Below are positions 11,720 through 22,659 of a stretch of 64,000 nt of DNA, piece by piece (the first letter of the stretch is position 1; each line of letters opens with the position of its first letter). A program made the translations under genes and the position numbers. The notes below the pieces were generated by a model. That model was not told the origin of the DNA and ran no database searches. It saw only the letters and a list, made by a program, of their open reading frames with translations. The DNA comes from Ascaphus truei (taxonomy: Eukaryota > Chordata > Amphibia > Anura > Ascaphidae): NCBI GenBank assembly GCA_036426205.1, contig CM071567.1:295940204-296004203 (forward strand), read 5' to 3'.

Positions 11720-14189
11720 CTAAAGGAAAGGTGTGATTTCAAAGTCTACATTCAGAACATTAGGCATTAGAGTATTGCGTCTATGTACCCAATACATCTC
11801 TCTTTTGCTCAAGTCTAAGTCTCTATCCCGCCCTCTCCAATGCTGTGCAACATGCTCTATAGCAGTAAATTTTAGCCCTTGTGTACTGGAGTTATGGAAG
11901 TTAGAAAAGTGCTTAGAAACATTATGTGTCTGGACACCGCGTCTAATATTACTTAGATGTTCTAAGATGCGTGTCTTGATGGCTCTTGTTGTCTTTCCCA
12001 CATATTGTAGCCCACACGGGCATTCAAGGAGGTAGATTATATAATCAGAGTTACAATTCATATATTGTTTTATTTTGTATTCCTCATTTCTATTATTGCA
12101 CTTAAATCCCTTTTTATCTTGTTGTTTATATTCACAGGCTTTGCAAGAAGCGCAGCCGTAGAACCCTTCCAGTTTCTGAAGCCATCCATTCTTTTTTGTT
12201 TCCAATTTTTTTATTGCACTGGGGGCTATCATACCTTTCAGATTTCTCGCTTTTTTAAAAATCACCTTAGGGTGTTTTGGGATTTCGTCCTTTAGAATTG
12301 GGTCATTAAGCAGAACATGCCAATGTTTGTTTATTATTTTACTAATATTATTTGATTCTTTATTAAAAGACGTTAAAAATGCTGTATCAAAGTTTGTGTT
12401 TGTATTATTATCTTTATTCCTAGGCACTATTAGATCCTTTCTGTTCAAACTATTGGCTTTTACAAATGCTGTATCTAGAAGGTCTGTCTTGTAATGTTTT
12501 TCTTTAAAGCGTTCCTTTAGGATATCACATTGGTCATTGAAAACTGCTTCATCAGTACAGTTTCTACGCATCCTTCTAAATTGATTATAAGGCACGTTAT
12601 CCATCCATAAATGATGGTGATAGATAGTACGTAGGATGTAATTATTGCTGTCAACGTCCTTAAAATAGGACCTTGTTTTTAGAGCGCCATTCTCTATATA
12701 TATATTTAGATCTAAATAGTTTAGAGAGGTTTTGCTGGTTGTTGAGGTGAACTGCAAATTGTACGTATTGATATTCATACTTGATAGAAATGAATCTAAA
12801 TTCTCCTGGCTGCCTTGCCAAATTAAAATAATATCGTCAATGTAGCGCCGCCATAGGACAAAGTCCGCCCCCAGAACGCCACCGGGCCAAATGTGTTGTT
12901 CCTCCCAGAGTCCCATAGAAAGGTTGGCGTAACTGGGAGCAAACCTCGTACCCATGGCGGTGCCACATCTTTGAATATAAAATTCATTTTCAAACCAAAA
13001 ATAGTTTTTATCAAGTATGAAAGATATCCCATCAGTGATAAATTGAGCTTGCTGCTCTTTCATATCGGGGTCTTGTCTAAGAAAGAAATCGACAGCTTCA
13101 CAACCTAAATTCTTTTCTATGGAGGTGTACAAAGACGCAACATCTATTGTAGCCATAATATACTCATCTTTCCAAATGAGGCTATCCAACAATTGTAGCA
13201 CGTCTGTAGTATCTTTCAGATATGATTTGAGAGATTTTACATGACCTTGTAAAAAAGTGTCAATGTAAGCTGACAGATTTGATGTTAGTGAATTGATTCC
13301 GGAGATGATAGGTCTTCCGGGGGTTGTTTCATACACTTGTGAATTTTTGGCAGTATATAAAATATTGGCAATTGGGGATGTTCGTTAAATAGAAATTTGT
13401 ATTCATTATCAGTTAATATACCCAATTCCCTACCTCTTTCTAGGAGTACTTTTAAATCATTTGTAAAAAAATTTGTAGGATTATTTTTCAGAACTTCATA
13501 GGTCTTTTTATCTCCTAGGAGGCGGTGGGCTTCTTTTAAGTAATCATCTCTATTCATGATGACCACCCCCCCTCCCTTATCAGCCTGTTTGATAACTACA
13601 GTATGTTAGTATTGTTTGTTATTTCTTCTAACGCAGACGTCTCTTCTTTGTTCATATTATTCCTGATTTTTGATTTATTACTCTTCGAAAGCTCCTCAAA
13701 GTCTTTAACAATCAAATTATAAAAAACCTCAATGTGGTTGCCTTTGTAATAGGTAGGATTAAAAGTAGATTTATTCCTTAGTGTCGTGTGCTTAAATGTT
13801 TCACTTTCCTTCTCCACAATTGGGTTAAGATTGGACATTCTAGACTCAACATTCTTGCTCAGGAAAAACCTTTTCACAGTTAGTTTTCTAATATATTTGT
13901 TTGCGTCCACAAATAGTTCAAAATTATTTGGCCCACAAGTGGGCGCAAAAGACAACCCCTTGGAAATTACATTTAGTTGTGAAGTAGTTAGATCTACAGT
14001 ACTTAAATAAAAAATGCTTCTATTCTTTTGAGGATTAATTATTCTCTCTTTTTTCTTTCTTCCCCCCCGTTTTCCTCTCTGTTTCTTTCCCCTTTGGGGT
14101 AGTTGCTCCCCTCCTCTGTCTCTAAGAGGGGAGTGAACGGGTTTTTTGTTTCCCAAATGTGTGTGGGGTCCTCCATCTCTAAAAAATCG
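11720..14189 (-). pseudogene. Broken PLE reverse transcriptase / GIY-YIG endonuclease (ORF2, copy 1)
   Basis: This would encode the protein that nicks target DNA and reverse-transcribes the element. The reading is broken into three frames: 14189-13596, 13566-13285 and 13336-11720. Visible RT motifs are ADKGGG and PKIHK (N-terminal part), DVASLYTSI (motif A), GTAMGT..AP..AN (motif B) and YIDD (catalytic motif C). They are followed by a CASCKAC cysteine cluster, then GIY-YIG (IIYLLEC..YVGKTTR) and its downstream Glu in KREMYW. Against copy 3 there is a 5-nt insertion near 13600 that creates a stop, and apparently one C is missing from the C-run near 13313. Everything downstream of 13313 is open to the natural stop. 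No in-frame ATG opens the frame, and it is in the same frame as ORF1, separated by two stops. Confidence 0.85.
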
Positions 14190-14222
14190 CTAGTCCCCTT
14201 TTTCTGTCCTCTCTGTCTTTTC

Positions 14223-15254
14223 TTAATTCTCTCTCTCTCTTTTTAATTCTTTCTCTTTTTGATATTCTCTCTCTTTTCTTTCTCTCTCTTTATTTTCTTT
14301 TTCCTTTAAGTCCCGATTCCTTCTGTATTCCTTATCTCTTAGGATATCTCTTTCTCTCTGCAATTCTCTCTCCCTATGTTGCTCTCTTTCCTTATGTTCT
14401 CTTTCCCTTCTTTGCTCTCTCTCTTTAGCCATATCTCTCTCCCTGCGTCTCTCCCTCTCCATTGCCTGCTCTCTCTCTCTTGGGGGTACTCTCTCACTGG
14501 GGTGTTCCCTCTCTCTACGAAGATCCCTCTCTTTTTGTTCTCTTTCTTGATTAAAATGTGGTTTGGGCATAAAATCCTTATTAGGAAAATGTTGTAGGGG
14601 TTTGGAGTCATTATTATCTCTCCATGGTGTTCTGGGTATAAAATTACGTTTATTGTCATATGGGTGAGTATGATAAGGTTTTGTACCATACTGCTCTGAG
14701 GTGGTCTGAGGCCTTTTGGCTAATCTTTCCTCAGGTCTAGTAGACAGTTGATAACTTTTCTTTTTCTTCCAGTCTCTTTGTTCCCCTCTAAGATAATCTT
14801 CCTCATCTCTAAGAAATTTGTTTGATTTACTAGTAAAGAGATCTTTTTCAAGTTTGTCAATTTTCTTTTTTAATTCACGATCTTTAACTTTAAATTCAAA
14901 GTTATCTTCCATATGGGCCAATTTTTCCTCTATTATTGTGACCTCCTCATCAATTTTCTTAATGTGCTTTTTATGCTGATTGATCAAGGATGTCATCAAA
15001 TTAAAGGAACATTTATCTATGGTCTCATGCCAATTTTTAACAAATTCCTCATCATCCAAATTTGATGATGGGTTCTTTGAAAATCTCAGACCTCTTGGAA
15101 ATCGCTGACAATCCATATATCTATTTAGGAATTTAAGATCTAGCCATCTCCTCGTGTCTTTAATTAGTAGTCTTTCTAGCTTAATAAATTCTTCATCTAA
15201 AAAGTCATCTGTAACCGGTGTATGTGTTGTATTAATATCATTAAAATTAAACAA
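14223..15254 (-). CDS. PLE ORF1 protein: coiled coil with Arg/Glu-rich repeat tail (copy 1)
   Basis: A 343-codon open frame upstream of the RT. The N-terminal third contains a 'RFPRGLRF' segment and a helical, coiled-coil-like stretch (about residues 90-150) ending in KFLRDEEDYL...QRDWK. Both short motifs recur in the ORF1 of the PLE at 46461. The C-terminal third is a long run of RERE/KERE/RRER repeats, highly charged and suited to RNA binding or self-association (inference). The frame is open as far as 15284 without any in-frame ATG; the first in-frame Met is about residue 47, so the original start appears lost. No enzymatic motif is seen. Confidence 0.7.
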   Translation of the reverse strand: MFNFNDINTTHTPVTDDFLDEEFIKLERLLIKDTRRWLDLKFLNRYMDCQRFPRGLRFSKNPSSNLDDEEFVKNWHETIDKCSFNLMTSLINQHKKHIKKIDEEVTIIEEKLAHMEDNFEFKVKDRELKKKIDKLEKDLFTSKSNKFLRDEEDYLRGEQRDWKKKKSYQLSTRPEERLAKRPQTTSEQYGTKPYHTHPYDNKRNFIPRTPWRDNNDSKPLQHFPNKDFMPKPHFNQEREQKERDLRREREHPSERVPPREREQAMERERRRERDMAKEREQRREREHKEREQHRERELQRERDILRDKEYRRNRDLKEKENKERERKEREYQKEKELKREREN

Positions 15255-15383
15255 TAGATGTCTATTTTGTCTTTTACAAATATGTTAGGTGAAACAACTT
15301 CCATATTGAAAAAAAAAATATATATATATGTATAAGTAATAAAAGTGTACAGCAGCCACCAAATCAAGTGCAGAGAATCAATG

Positions 15384-17328
15384 TGAAACCCAGTGACTTG
15401 GAACGGCGCTATAACAAAAATTTATGTGAAAAAAATAAATGAAAAAATAAGGATAAATTATAAGGTGTTGCTGAAATATTCTCAACCTTCCAGGGAATAT
15501 GCACTGATTCCCTTACAAGTAGTTAGGATCCAGGGCAGGAAGGGAGCGATGTCATCAGGAACACCCAGAAAAAAACACATAAAATATCATAGTGCAGTGG
15601 GTTAAATAAAACGTGATTGTCAATAAGATAACTTGGCTCTTATAGATGACCTACTTACAACAAGTAAGGTAAAAAACAGCAAGTGGTTAAACGACGGTTC
15701 TTGGAAACTCAGCTGCAGTGGCAGGTGGTGGGTATGACCGCAGCACGCAACAGTGAACACTGATAACCGGCTGGATGGTATATTCACGGAAACCTCAACT
15801 CCAGTCAGATAACAGCAATCATGAGACCATAGAGGGGAACCATAGTGTTGACCAGATAACACCAAACTTTGTAGACAAAAAGTGCAATCCCAGTGACTAA
15901 AGGAAAGGTTGTGATTTTCAAAGTCGACATTCAGACCATTAGGCATTAGAGTATGAGTCTATGTACCCAAACATCTCTCTTTTTGCTCAAGTCTAAGTCT
16001 CTATCCCGCCCTCTCCAATGCTGTGCAACAGGTCTATTGCAGTAAATTTTAGCCCTTGTACTGGAGTTATGGGAGTTAGAAAAGTGCTTAGAAACTTATG
16101 GTCTGGACACCGCGTCTAATTTACTTAGATGTTAAGATGCGTGTCTTGATGGCTCTTGTGTCTTTCCCCATATTGTAGCCCACACGGGCATTCAAGGAGG
16201 TAGATTATATAATCAGAGTTACATCATATATGGTTTATTTGTTTTCCTCATTCTATTATTGCACTTTTAATCCTTTTAATCTTGTTGTTTTATAGTCACA
16301 GGCTGCAAGAAGCGCAGCCGGTAGACATCCAGTTTTGGAAGCCATCCATCTTTTTGTTTCCAATTTTTTTATGCACTGGGGGCTATCATACCTTTCAGAT
16401 TTTTCTCGTTTTTTTAAATCACCTTAGGGGTTTTGGGATTTCGTCCTTTAGAATTGGGTCATAAGCAGAAACATGCCAATGTTGTTTTTATTTTACATAA
16501 TATTATTGATTCTTATACAAGACGTTAAAATGCTGTATCAAAGTTTGTGTTTGTATTATATCTTTTTCCTAGGCACTGTTCAGATCCGTCCTGTGTCAAA
16601 CTATTGGCTTTAACAATGCTGTATCTAGAAGGTCGTCTTGTAATGTTTTCTTTAAAGCGTTCCTTTAGATATCACATTGGTCATTGAAACTGTTCATCAG
16701 TACAGTTCTACGCATCTTCTAAATTGATTATAAGGCACGTTATCCATCCATAAATGATGGTGATAGATAGTAGTAGGATGTAATTATTGCTGTCAACGTC
16801 ATTAAAATAGGACCTTGTTTTTAGAGCGCCCATTCTCTATATATATATTTAGATCTAAATGTTTAGAGGGTTTGTGGTTGTTGGGTGAACGCAAATTGTA
16901 CGTATTGATATCATACTTATAGAAATGAATCTAAATTCCTCCTGGCTGCTTGCAAATTTAAAATAAATTCGTCAATGTAGCGCGCCATGGAAAAGTCCGC
17001 CCCCAGAACGCCACGGGCCAAATGTGTGTCTCCCAGTCAATAGCAAGGTGGTGTAACTGGGAGCAACTCCGTACCCATGGCGGTTGCACATCTTTGATAT
17101 ATAAATTCATTTTCAACCAAAAATGTTTTAATCAAGTATGAAGAACTCCCATCAGTGATAAATTGAGCTTGGCTGCTCTTCATAGGGGTCTTGTCTAAGA
17201 AAGAAAATGACAGCTTACACCCTAAATTTTTTCTATGGAGGTGTACAAAGACGCAACATCTATTGTAGCCATAATATACTCATTCTTCCAATGAGGCTAT
17301 CCAACCAATTGTAGCCGTCTGTAGTATC
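15384..17328 (-). mobile_element. PLE copy 2, 5'-truncated tandem copy (pseudo-LTR position)
   Basis: Same family as copy 1 and in the same orientation, covering the 3' end (15384) back to the RT region, where it stops at 'gtctgtagtatc' (17328) against a G-rich junction. It still shows the GIY-YIG and YIDD-coding regions but is riddled with one-base losses that destroy all frames. It lacks the 767 bp equivalent to 10940-11706 of copy 1, so it has no hammerhead. It occupies the upstream place a PLE pseudo-LTR normally takes. Confidence 0.8.
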
Positions 17329-17339
17329 GGGGCGGGGGG

Positions 17340-19592
17340 GGGAAAGAAGAAAAAAGGAGAATAATTAATCCTCAAAAAAAAGAAGCATTTTTAATTTAAG
17401 TACTGTAGATCTAACTACTTCACAACTAAATGTAATTTCCAAGGGTTTTCTTTTGCGCCCATTGTGGGCCCAAATAATTTTGAACTATTTGTGGACGCAA
17501 ACAAATATATAGAAAACTAACTGTGAAAAGGTTTTCCTGAGCAAGAATGTTGAGTCAGAAAGTCCTTCTAACCAATTGTGGAGAAGGAAAGTGAAACATT
17601 TAAGCACACGACACTAAGGAATAAATCTACTTTTAATCCTACCTATTACAAAGGCAACCACATTGAGGTTTTTATTAATTGATTGTTAAAGACTTTGAGG
17701 AGCTTCGAAGAGTAATAATCAAAAATCAGGAATATATGAACAAAGAAGAGACGTCTGCGTTAGAAGAAATAACAAACAATACTAACATAGTTATCAAACG
17801 GATGATAGGGAGGGGGGGTGGTCATCATGAATAGAGATGATTACTAAAAGAAGCCCACCGCCTCCTAGGAGATAAAAAGACATATGAAGTTCTGAAAAAT
17901 AATCCTACAAATTTTTTTACAAATGATTTAAAAGTACTCTCGAAAGAGGTAGGGAATTGGGTATATATGATAATGAATACAATTTCTATTTAACGAAAAT
18001 CCCAATTGCCAATATTTATATATACTGCCAAAATTCACAAGTGTATGAAACAACCCAGAAGACCTATCTCTCGGAATCAATTACACATCAATCTGTCAGC
18101 TTACATGACACTTTTTTACAAGGTCAGAAAATCTCTCAAATCATATTGAAAGATACTACAGACGTGCTACAATTGGATAGCCTCATTTGGAAAGATGAGT
18201 ATATTATGGCTACAATAGATGTTGCGTCTTTGTACACTCCATAGAAAAGAATTTAGGTTGTGAAGCTGTCGATTTTTCTTAGACCAGACCCCGATATGAA
18301 GAGCAGCAAGCTCAATTTATCACTGATGGGATATCTTTCATACATTGATAAAAACTTTTTGGTTTGAAAATGAATTTTATATTCAAAGATGTGGCACAGC
18401 CATGGGTACGAGGGTTGCTCCCAGTTACGCCAACCTTTCTATGGCTCTGGGAGGAACAACAACATTGGCCCCGGTGGCGTTCTGGGGGGGACTTTGTCCT
18501 ATGGCGGCGCTACATTGACGATATATTTTTAATTTGGCAAGGCAGCCAGGAGAATTTAGATCATTTCTAAGTATGAATATCAATACGACAATTTGCAGTT
18601 CACCTCAACAACCAGCAAAAACTCTCTAAACTATAGATCTAAATATATACATAGAGAATGGCGCTCTAAAAACAAGGTCCTATTTTAGGAGTTGACAGCA
18701 TATTACATCCTACGTACTATCTATCACCATCATTTATGGATGATAACGTGCCTTATATCATTAGAAGGATGCGTAGAAACTGTACTGATGAAGCAGTTTT
18801 CAATGACCAATGTGATATCTAAAGGAACGCTTTAAAGAAAAAAAATACAGACAGACCTTCGATACAGCATTGTAAGACCAATAGTTTGAACAGAAAGTCT
18901 AATAGTGCTAGGAATAAAGATAATAATACAAAACACATTTGATACAGCATTTTTAACGTCTTTTATAAGAAATCAATATTAGTAAAATATAAACAAACAT
19001 TGGCATGTTCTGCTTAATGACCCAATTCTAAGGACGAAATCCCAAACACACTAAGGTGATTTTTAAAAAGCGAGAAATCTGAAAGGTATGATAGCCCCCA
19101 GTGCAATAAAAAAATTGGAACAAAAAGAATGGATGGCTTAGAAACTTGGAAGGTTCTACGGCTGCGCTTCTTGCAAAGCCTGTGAATATAAACAACAAGA
19201 TAAAAGGGATTAAGTGCAATAATAGAAATGAGGAATACAAAATAAAACAATATATGAATTGTAACTCATTGATATATAATCTACTCCTTGATGCCCGTGT
19301 GGGCTACAATATGTGGGAAAGACAACAAGAGCCATCAAGACACGCATCTTAGAACATCTAAGTAATATTAGACGCGGTGTCCAGACACATAATGTTTCTA
19401 AGACACTTTTCTAACTTCCATAACTCCAGACACAAGGGCTAAAATTTACTGCTATAGAGCATGTGGCACAAGCATTGGAGGGGCGGGATAGAGACTTAGA
19501 CTGAGCAAAAGAGAGATGTATTGGGTACATAGACTCAATACTCTAATGCCTAATGGTCTAAATGTAGACTTTGAAATCACTCCTTTTCTTTA
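17340..19592 (+). pseudogene. Degenerate PLE RT / GIY-YIG gene (copy 3)
   Basis: Fragments of the copy 1 protein are readable in all three plus frames: the DVASLYT segment near 18220, the YIDD region near 18512, the GIY-YIG region near 19300 and the natural C-terminal DFEITPF.. followed by a stop at 19590-19592. Frame changes occur every 50-150 bp, mostly from single missing bases. It retains the uninterrupted 'aacatagttatc' where copy 1 has a 5-nt insertion, so it is informative about the ancestral sequence. Not functional as read. Confidence 0.75.
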
Positions 19593-20007
19593 GTCACTGT
19601 GATTGCACTTTTTGTCTATACATTAGCTTTATACTAAAATTTTAAATATTTATAAATTGTATATATTTTAAGTATTATATGCTGTTTCAAGTCTGTTATT
19701 TTTTGACTCATATCTCCTCCACTAATTAATGCTTTTTCTCTCTCTCCCTTCCATCCCCTATTTTTTCGCCGATACCCCCTCATAAACGGAGTTTTACAAA
19801 ATGAATGTTTTAAGACTATCATATTTTTAATATATATTTTTCTGGAATAAATTTATGTAATATATTTTATGCGCCGTATTTTTGGACCACAGAGATTATG
19901 TACCCTTTATGGGGAGAACCTGTGTGTAATTAATTATTTAATTATTTGAGTGTTTCTAATTATTCACCTAATTGTGTATACTATTTAATAACAATCCACT
20001 GGGGACG

Positions 20008-20063
20008 TAATTATTGCTCCTGAGGAAGCTGTGGTACACACCGAAACGCGTTGAGCCGAGTTA
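20008..20063 (+). ncRNA. Type I hammerhead ribozyme in PLE copy 3 3' region
   Basis: Same design as 11234-11289: stem I TAATT/AGTTA (one wobble) and GCTC/GAGC, core CTGAGGA, stem II GCTGTG/CACACC, core GAA, stem III ACGCGT, T at the cleavage site. Relative to copy 1 there is one substitution (G to C at 20041 or 20042), which costs one pair in stem II. The core is intact, so residual activity is possible. Confidence 0.75.
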
Positions 20064-20861
20064 GCAGAGTAGCAGTACAGCTGAATTGCAGTCTGGCTAG
20101 CTGTTCCATCCCCGGAGGCACAGTGTCGGTACGGCGATCCCATCATCCCTTCACCTATCCGCTCCAACCGGAAGTCGTCACCCCAAGGCCCGGACGTGAC
20201 GACAGACGCTCTCCATCCGCGACCGGACGAGGGGGCACCCTCGAGGAAGGATACTGAAGGGACTGGAGTTTCCATCTGCCGATTTACCATACCTACTGCC
20301 TCAAGTAAAACCTTATGTGATCTTGTTCGTATATCACATTGTGAGTACATGTCTTATACTTTTTATCTAGAAAGTCTGGTGTTATCTGGTCAACACTATG
20401 GTTTCCCTCTATTCCTGTATGATTGCATGTATCTGACTGGAAGTTGAGGTCTTCGTGAATATACCATCCAGCCTGATATCAGTGTTCACTGTTGCGTGCT
20501 GCGGTCATACCCACCTGCCACTGCAAGTTGAAGTTTCCAAGAACCATCTCTAAACCACTTGCTGTTTTTTATCTTACTTGTTGTGAGTAGGTCATCTATA
20601 AGGGCAAAGTTATCTTATTGATAATCACGTTTTAGTTAACCCACTGCACTATGATATTTTATGTGTTTTTTTCTGGGTGTTCCTGATGACATCGCTCCCT
20701 TCCTGCCCTGGATCCTAACTACTTGTAAGGGAATCAGTGCATATTCCCTGGAAGGTTGAGAATATTTCAGCAACACCTTATAATTTATCCTTATTTATTT
20801 ATTTTTTCACATTATTTTTTGTTATAGCGCCGTTCTAAGTCACTGGGTTTCATGCTTATTA

Positions 20862-21660
20862 CTAGCAGCCAGAGTTTCACGTAGAAGCTGCATGTATTCC
20901 ACACAGAGGCTAGATGTGGATACAGACAGGCTGTATGTGTGCTTTCACCAGCACAAAGCGTTCAACATAGAAGCTACATGTGTTCTGTTAATCCATACTT
21001 TGCACTACTTGTATGCTTTCCTTACCTATATAAATACTGCTACTGTATATGAGAAACAGCCCTTTATAATTGTGGGGTTGGTCCGATTACTATCTGCTTC
21101 AATTTAGATACCTATATTATATAACTATTGCCTATTACCGATATATATAACTGCCTCCACCCAGCGCATGGGGATTTTTATCATCACTATTTTAAGTGTT
21201 TCGTCGTGTTTTATTTATATTAAAACTTTAATATTTTCTGTACTCGTGTGACCAAATAGCGGTCGACCCAATTTGGAGAGTTTGGCTATTCAAGCCTTCA
21301 TGGTGGCCACGCTATTATACCTAGTGTGACCTATCTTGAGTGAAACTAATAGGGGTTTTGTGGTCTCTTATGATCATTTATTTGTGTGGTTTTTGCTATA
21401 TTCCTTCCCCCTTGCACCAGATATAGCTTTGTGTTTGTTTATGGTGAGCGACGTGTTATTGTGTCTGTTTTTTAATATAACCCTATTGGATATTTAAGAA
21501 AAGACTGGTTTTTATTCAAGAGAGTTGGCATGGAAAAAACATGGAATTTCCATAAGGCCTTGGCCATGTTTGGCGCTTGCTCGCTCTCGCTTGCTGCCGC
21601 TCGCTCTACCAGGAGCTTTTTGCTGTCCTTACAGAGGAGACAGCAAGCGCTTGGGAGGCG
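20862..21660. other. No gene recognised
   Basis: Beyond the PLE 3' end there are two related short blocks ('gtagaagctgcatgtattcc' at 20881 and 'atagaagctacatgtgttc' at 20968), suggesting a local duplication. AT-rich DNA follows, then a Ser/Leu/Arg-like GC-rich stretch at 21555-21660. No supported coding region. Confidence 0.4.
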
Positions 21661-21665
21661 GGTAT

Positions 21666-21720
21666 CACTGTGTGTGTGTGTGTCACTTGGTAGCTGTCAG
21701 TGTGTGTGTGTCACTGGGGA

Positions 21721-21757
<37 letters not shown>
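21666..21757. repeat. (GT)n microsatellite
   Basis: Interrupted GT runs, the longest at about 21723-21757. It directly abuts the chimeric PLE fragment, whose first bases are 'gtcacaataatag'. Confidence 0.85.
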
Positions 21758-21758
<1 letters not shown>

Positions 21759-21872
21759 TCACAATAATAGAGGAAAAATTGGCCCATATGGAAGATAACT
21801 TTGATGATATTTTATGTGTTTTTTTCTGGGTGTTCCTGATGACATCGCTCCCTTCCTGCCCTGGATCCTAAC
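21757..21872 (+). mobile_element. Chimeric PLE fragment: ORF1 piece joined to 3' end
   Basis: The first ~48 bases match the reverse complement of 14900-14943 (inside ORF1 of copy 1). The next ~63 bases ('gatattttatgtg...ggatcctaac') match the PLE 3' end at 20650-20718. About 3.9 kb of the element is missing between them, joined across 'tgat'. Confidence 0.75.
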
Positions 21873-22065
21873 CATCGGGTTAACAAAGCAGGAGTCCCTG
21901 CAGTCCTATTCAGTTTGAATGGGACTGCAGGGACACCCCACTTTGTTAATCCGATGGGCCATTAGTCTGGCTGCAGAAATCTCACAGAAATGTTGCAGTT
22001 TATTGGGAGATTGCCCCATCTGTTCCAAGGCAAGTGTTCTAATACTGGTGGCTGCATCTATATAA
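21872..22065 (+). repeat. Hairpin repeat and its flank
   Basis: 21872-21906 (CCATCGGGTTAACAAAG...) pairs with 21922-21957 across a 15-base loop with few mismatches. The sequence to its right (to about 22065) is the inverted partner of 10304-10436. The hairpin is of the 'ggtccctgc...gactgcagggac' kind shared with the foldback family at 33205. Confidence 0.65.
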
Positions 22066-22547
22066 ACAGCACTCAAGAGACTCTGCTGAAATCTTGTTCT
22101 GTGGCTGTTTGCAGAAGGCTTTGAGGGCATGGATGGATAGCGTAGTCATGGGAGAAATGTATGAGTGGATGAGGAGAACAGTAGATAAGGGGGAGTGAAG
22201 GGCGGGGAAAAAATGGAGCAGGGCTACAGATGTAGAACATGAGTGTAGAATAGTAAGCTCTCCCAAATCTTTCCATTAGTATGAATCTGCAGATTGAGTT
22301 CCTGAACGATACAGACAGAAATCAACCTCTTGTATAACTCCTCTATCATCCCCTTATAAATGTTCTCTATGAAATGGTTCCACTTAAAATGCAATGCTAA
22401 CCCCCTTGCAATGCTTCCACCATGCTATCTGCAGACATATACTCCTAAACAGTCACATGACCATCCATTAAACTCCTTCATTGCATTACGGACAGGACAT
22501 TTGGCAAAATATTTAACATAACATCACACTAAACCACGACACCTAAC

Positions 22548-22658
22548 ATACCAAATAAAGAATAGACATTTCAGGAAGGGGCTTGATTTTGATCAGAGTG
22601 ATGCAGCTGAATTAAATGATCATACCAAATGAAAGAATAGACATTTCAGGAAGGGGCC
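22548..22658 (+). repeat. Local ~33-bp duplication
   Basis: 'gaatagacatttcaggaagg' with its flanks occurs at 22548-22582 and again at 22621-22657, separated by about 40 bp. No larger unit is seen. Confidence 0.6.
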
Positions 22659-22659
22659 T

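Larger units (their letters stand above)
10437..15383 (-). mobile_element. Penelope-like element copy 1 (near full length)
   Basis: Minus-strand retroelement with ORF1 (15254-14223), an RT/GIY-YIG ORF2 (14189-11720) and a 1.3-kb 3' region carrying a hammerhead ribozyme. Its 3' end (10437, 'tgtgaaacccagtgacttgg' on the plus strand) recurs at 15384, where a 5'-truncated tandem copy ends. That head-to-tail arrangement is the pseudo-LTR structure known for Penelope-like elements. ORF2 has two frameshifting lesions, so this copy looks recently dead. The Cys-rich linker before GIY-YIG suggests the Neptune-type group; this is inference without a tree. Confidence 0.85.
17340..20861 (+). mobile_element. 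PLE copy 3, inverted relative to copies 1 and 2
   Basis: Plus-strand copy beginning inside the 5' part of ORF2 (matching the reverse complement of about 14060) and running through RT, GIY-YIG, the 3' region with hammerhead, and the family's 3' end at about 20861. It meets copy 2 head to head at 17329-17339 across 'ggggcggggggggg'. PLE insertions with an inverted truncated copy at the 5' side are known. Copies 2 and 3 form long inverted arms (15384-17328 versus 18152-20861). Confidence 0.8.
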
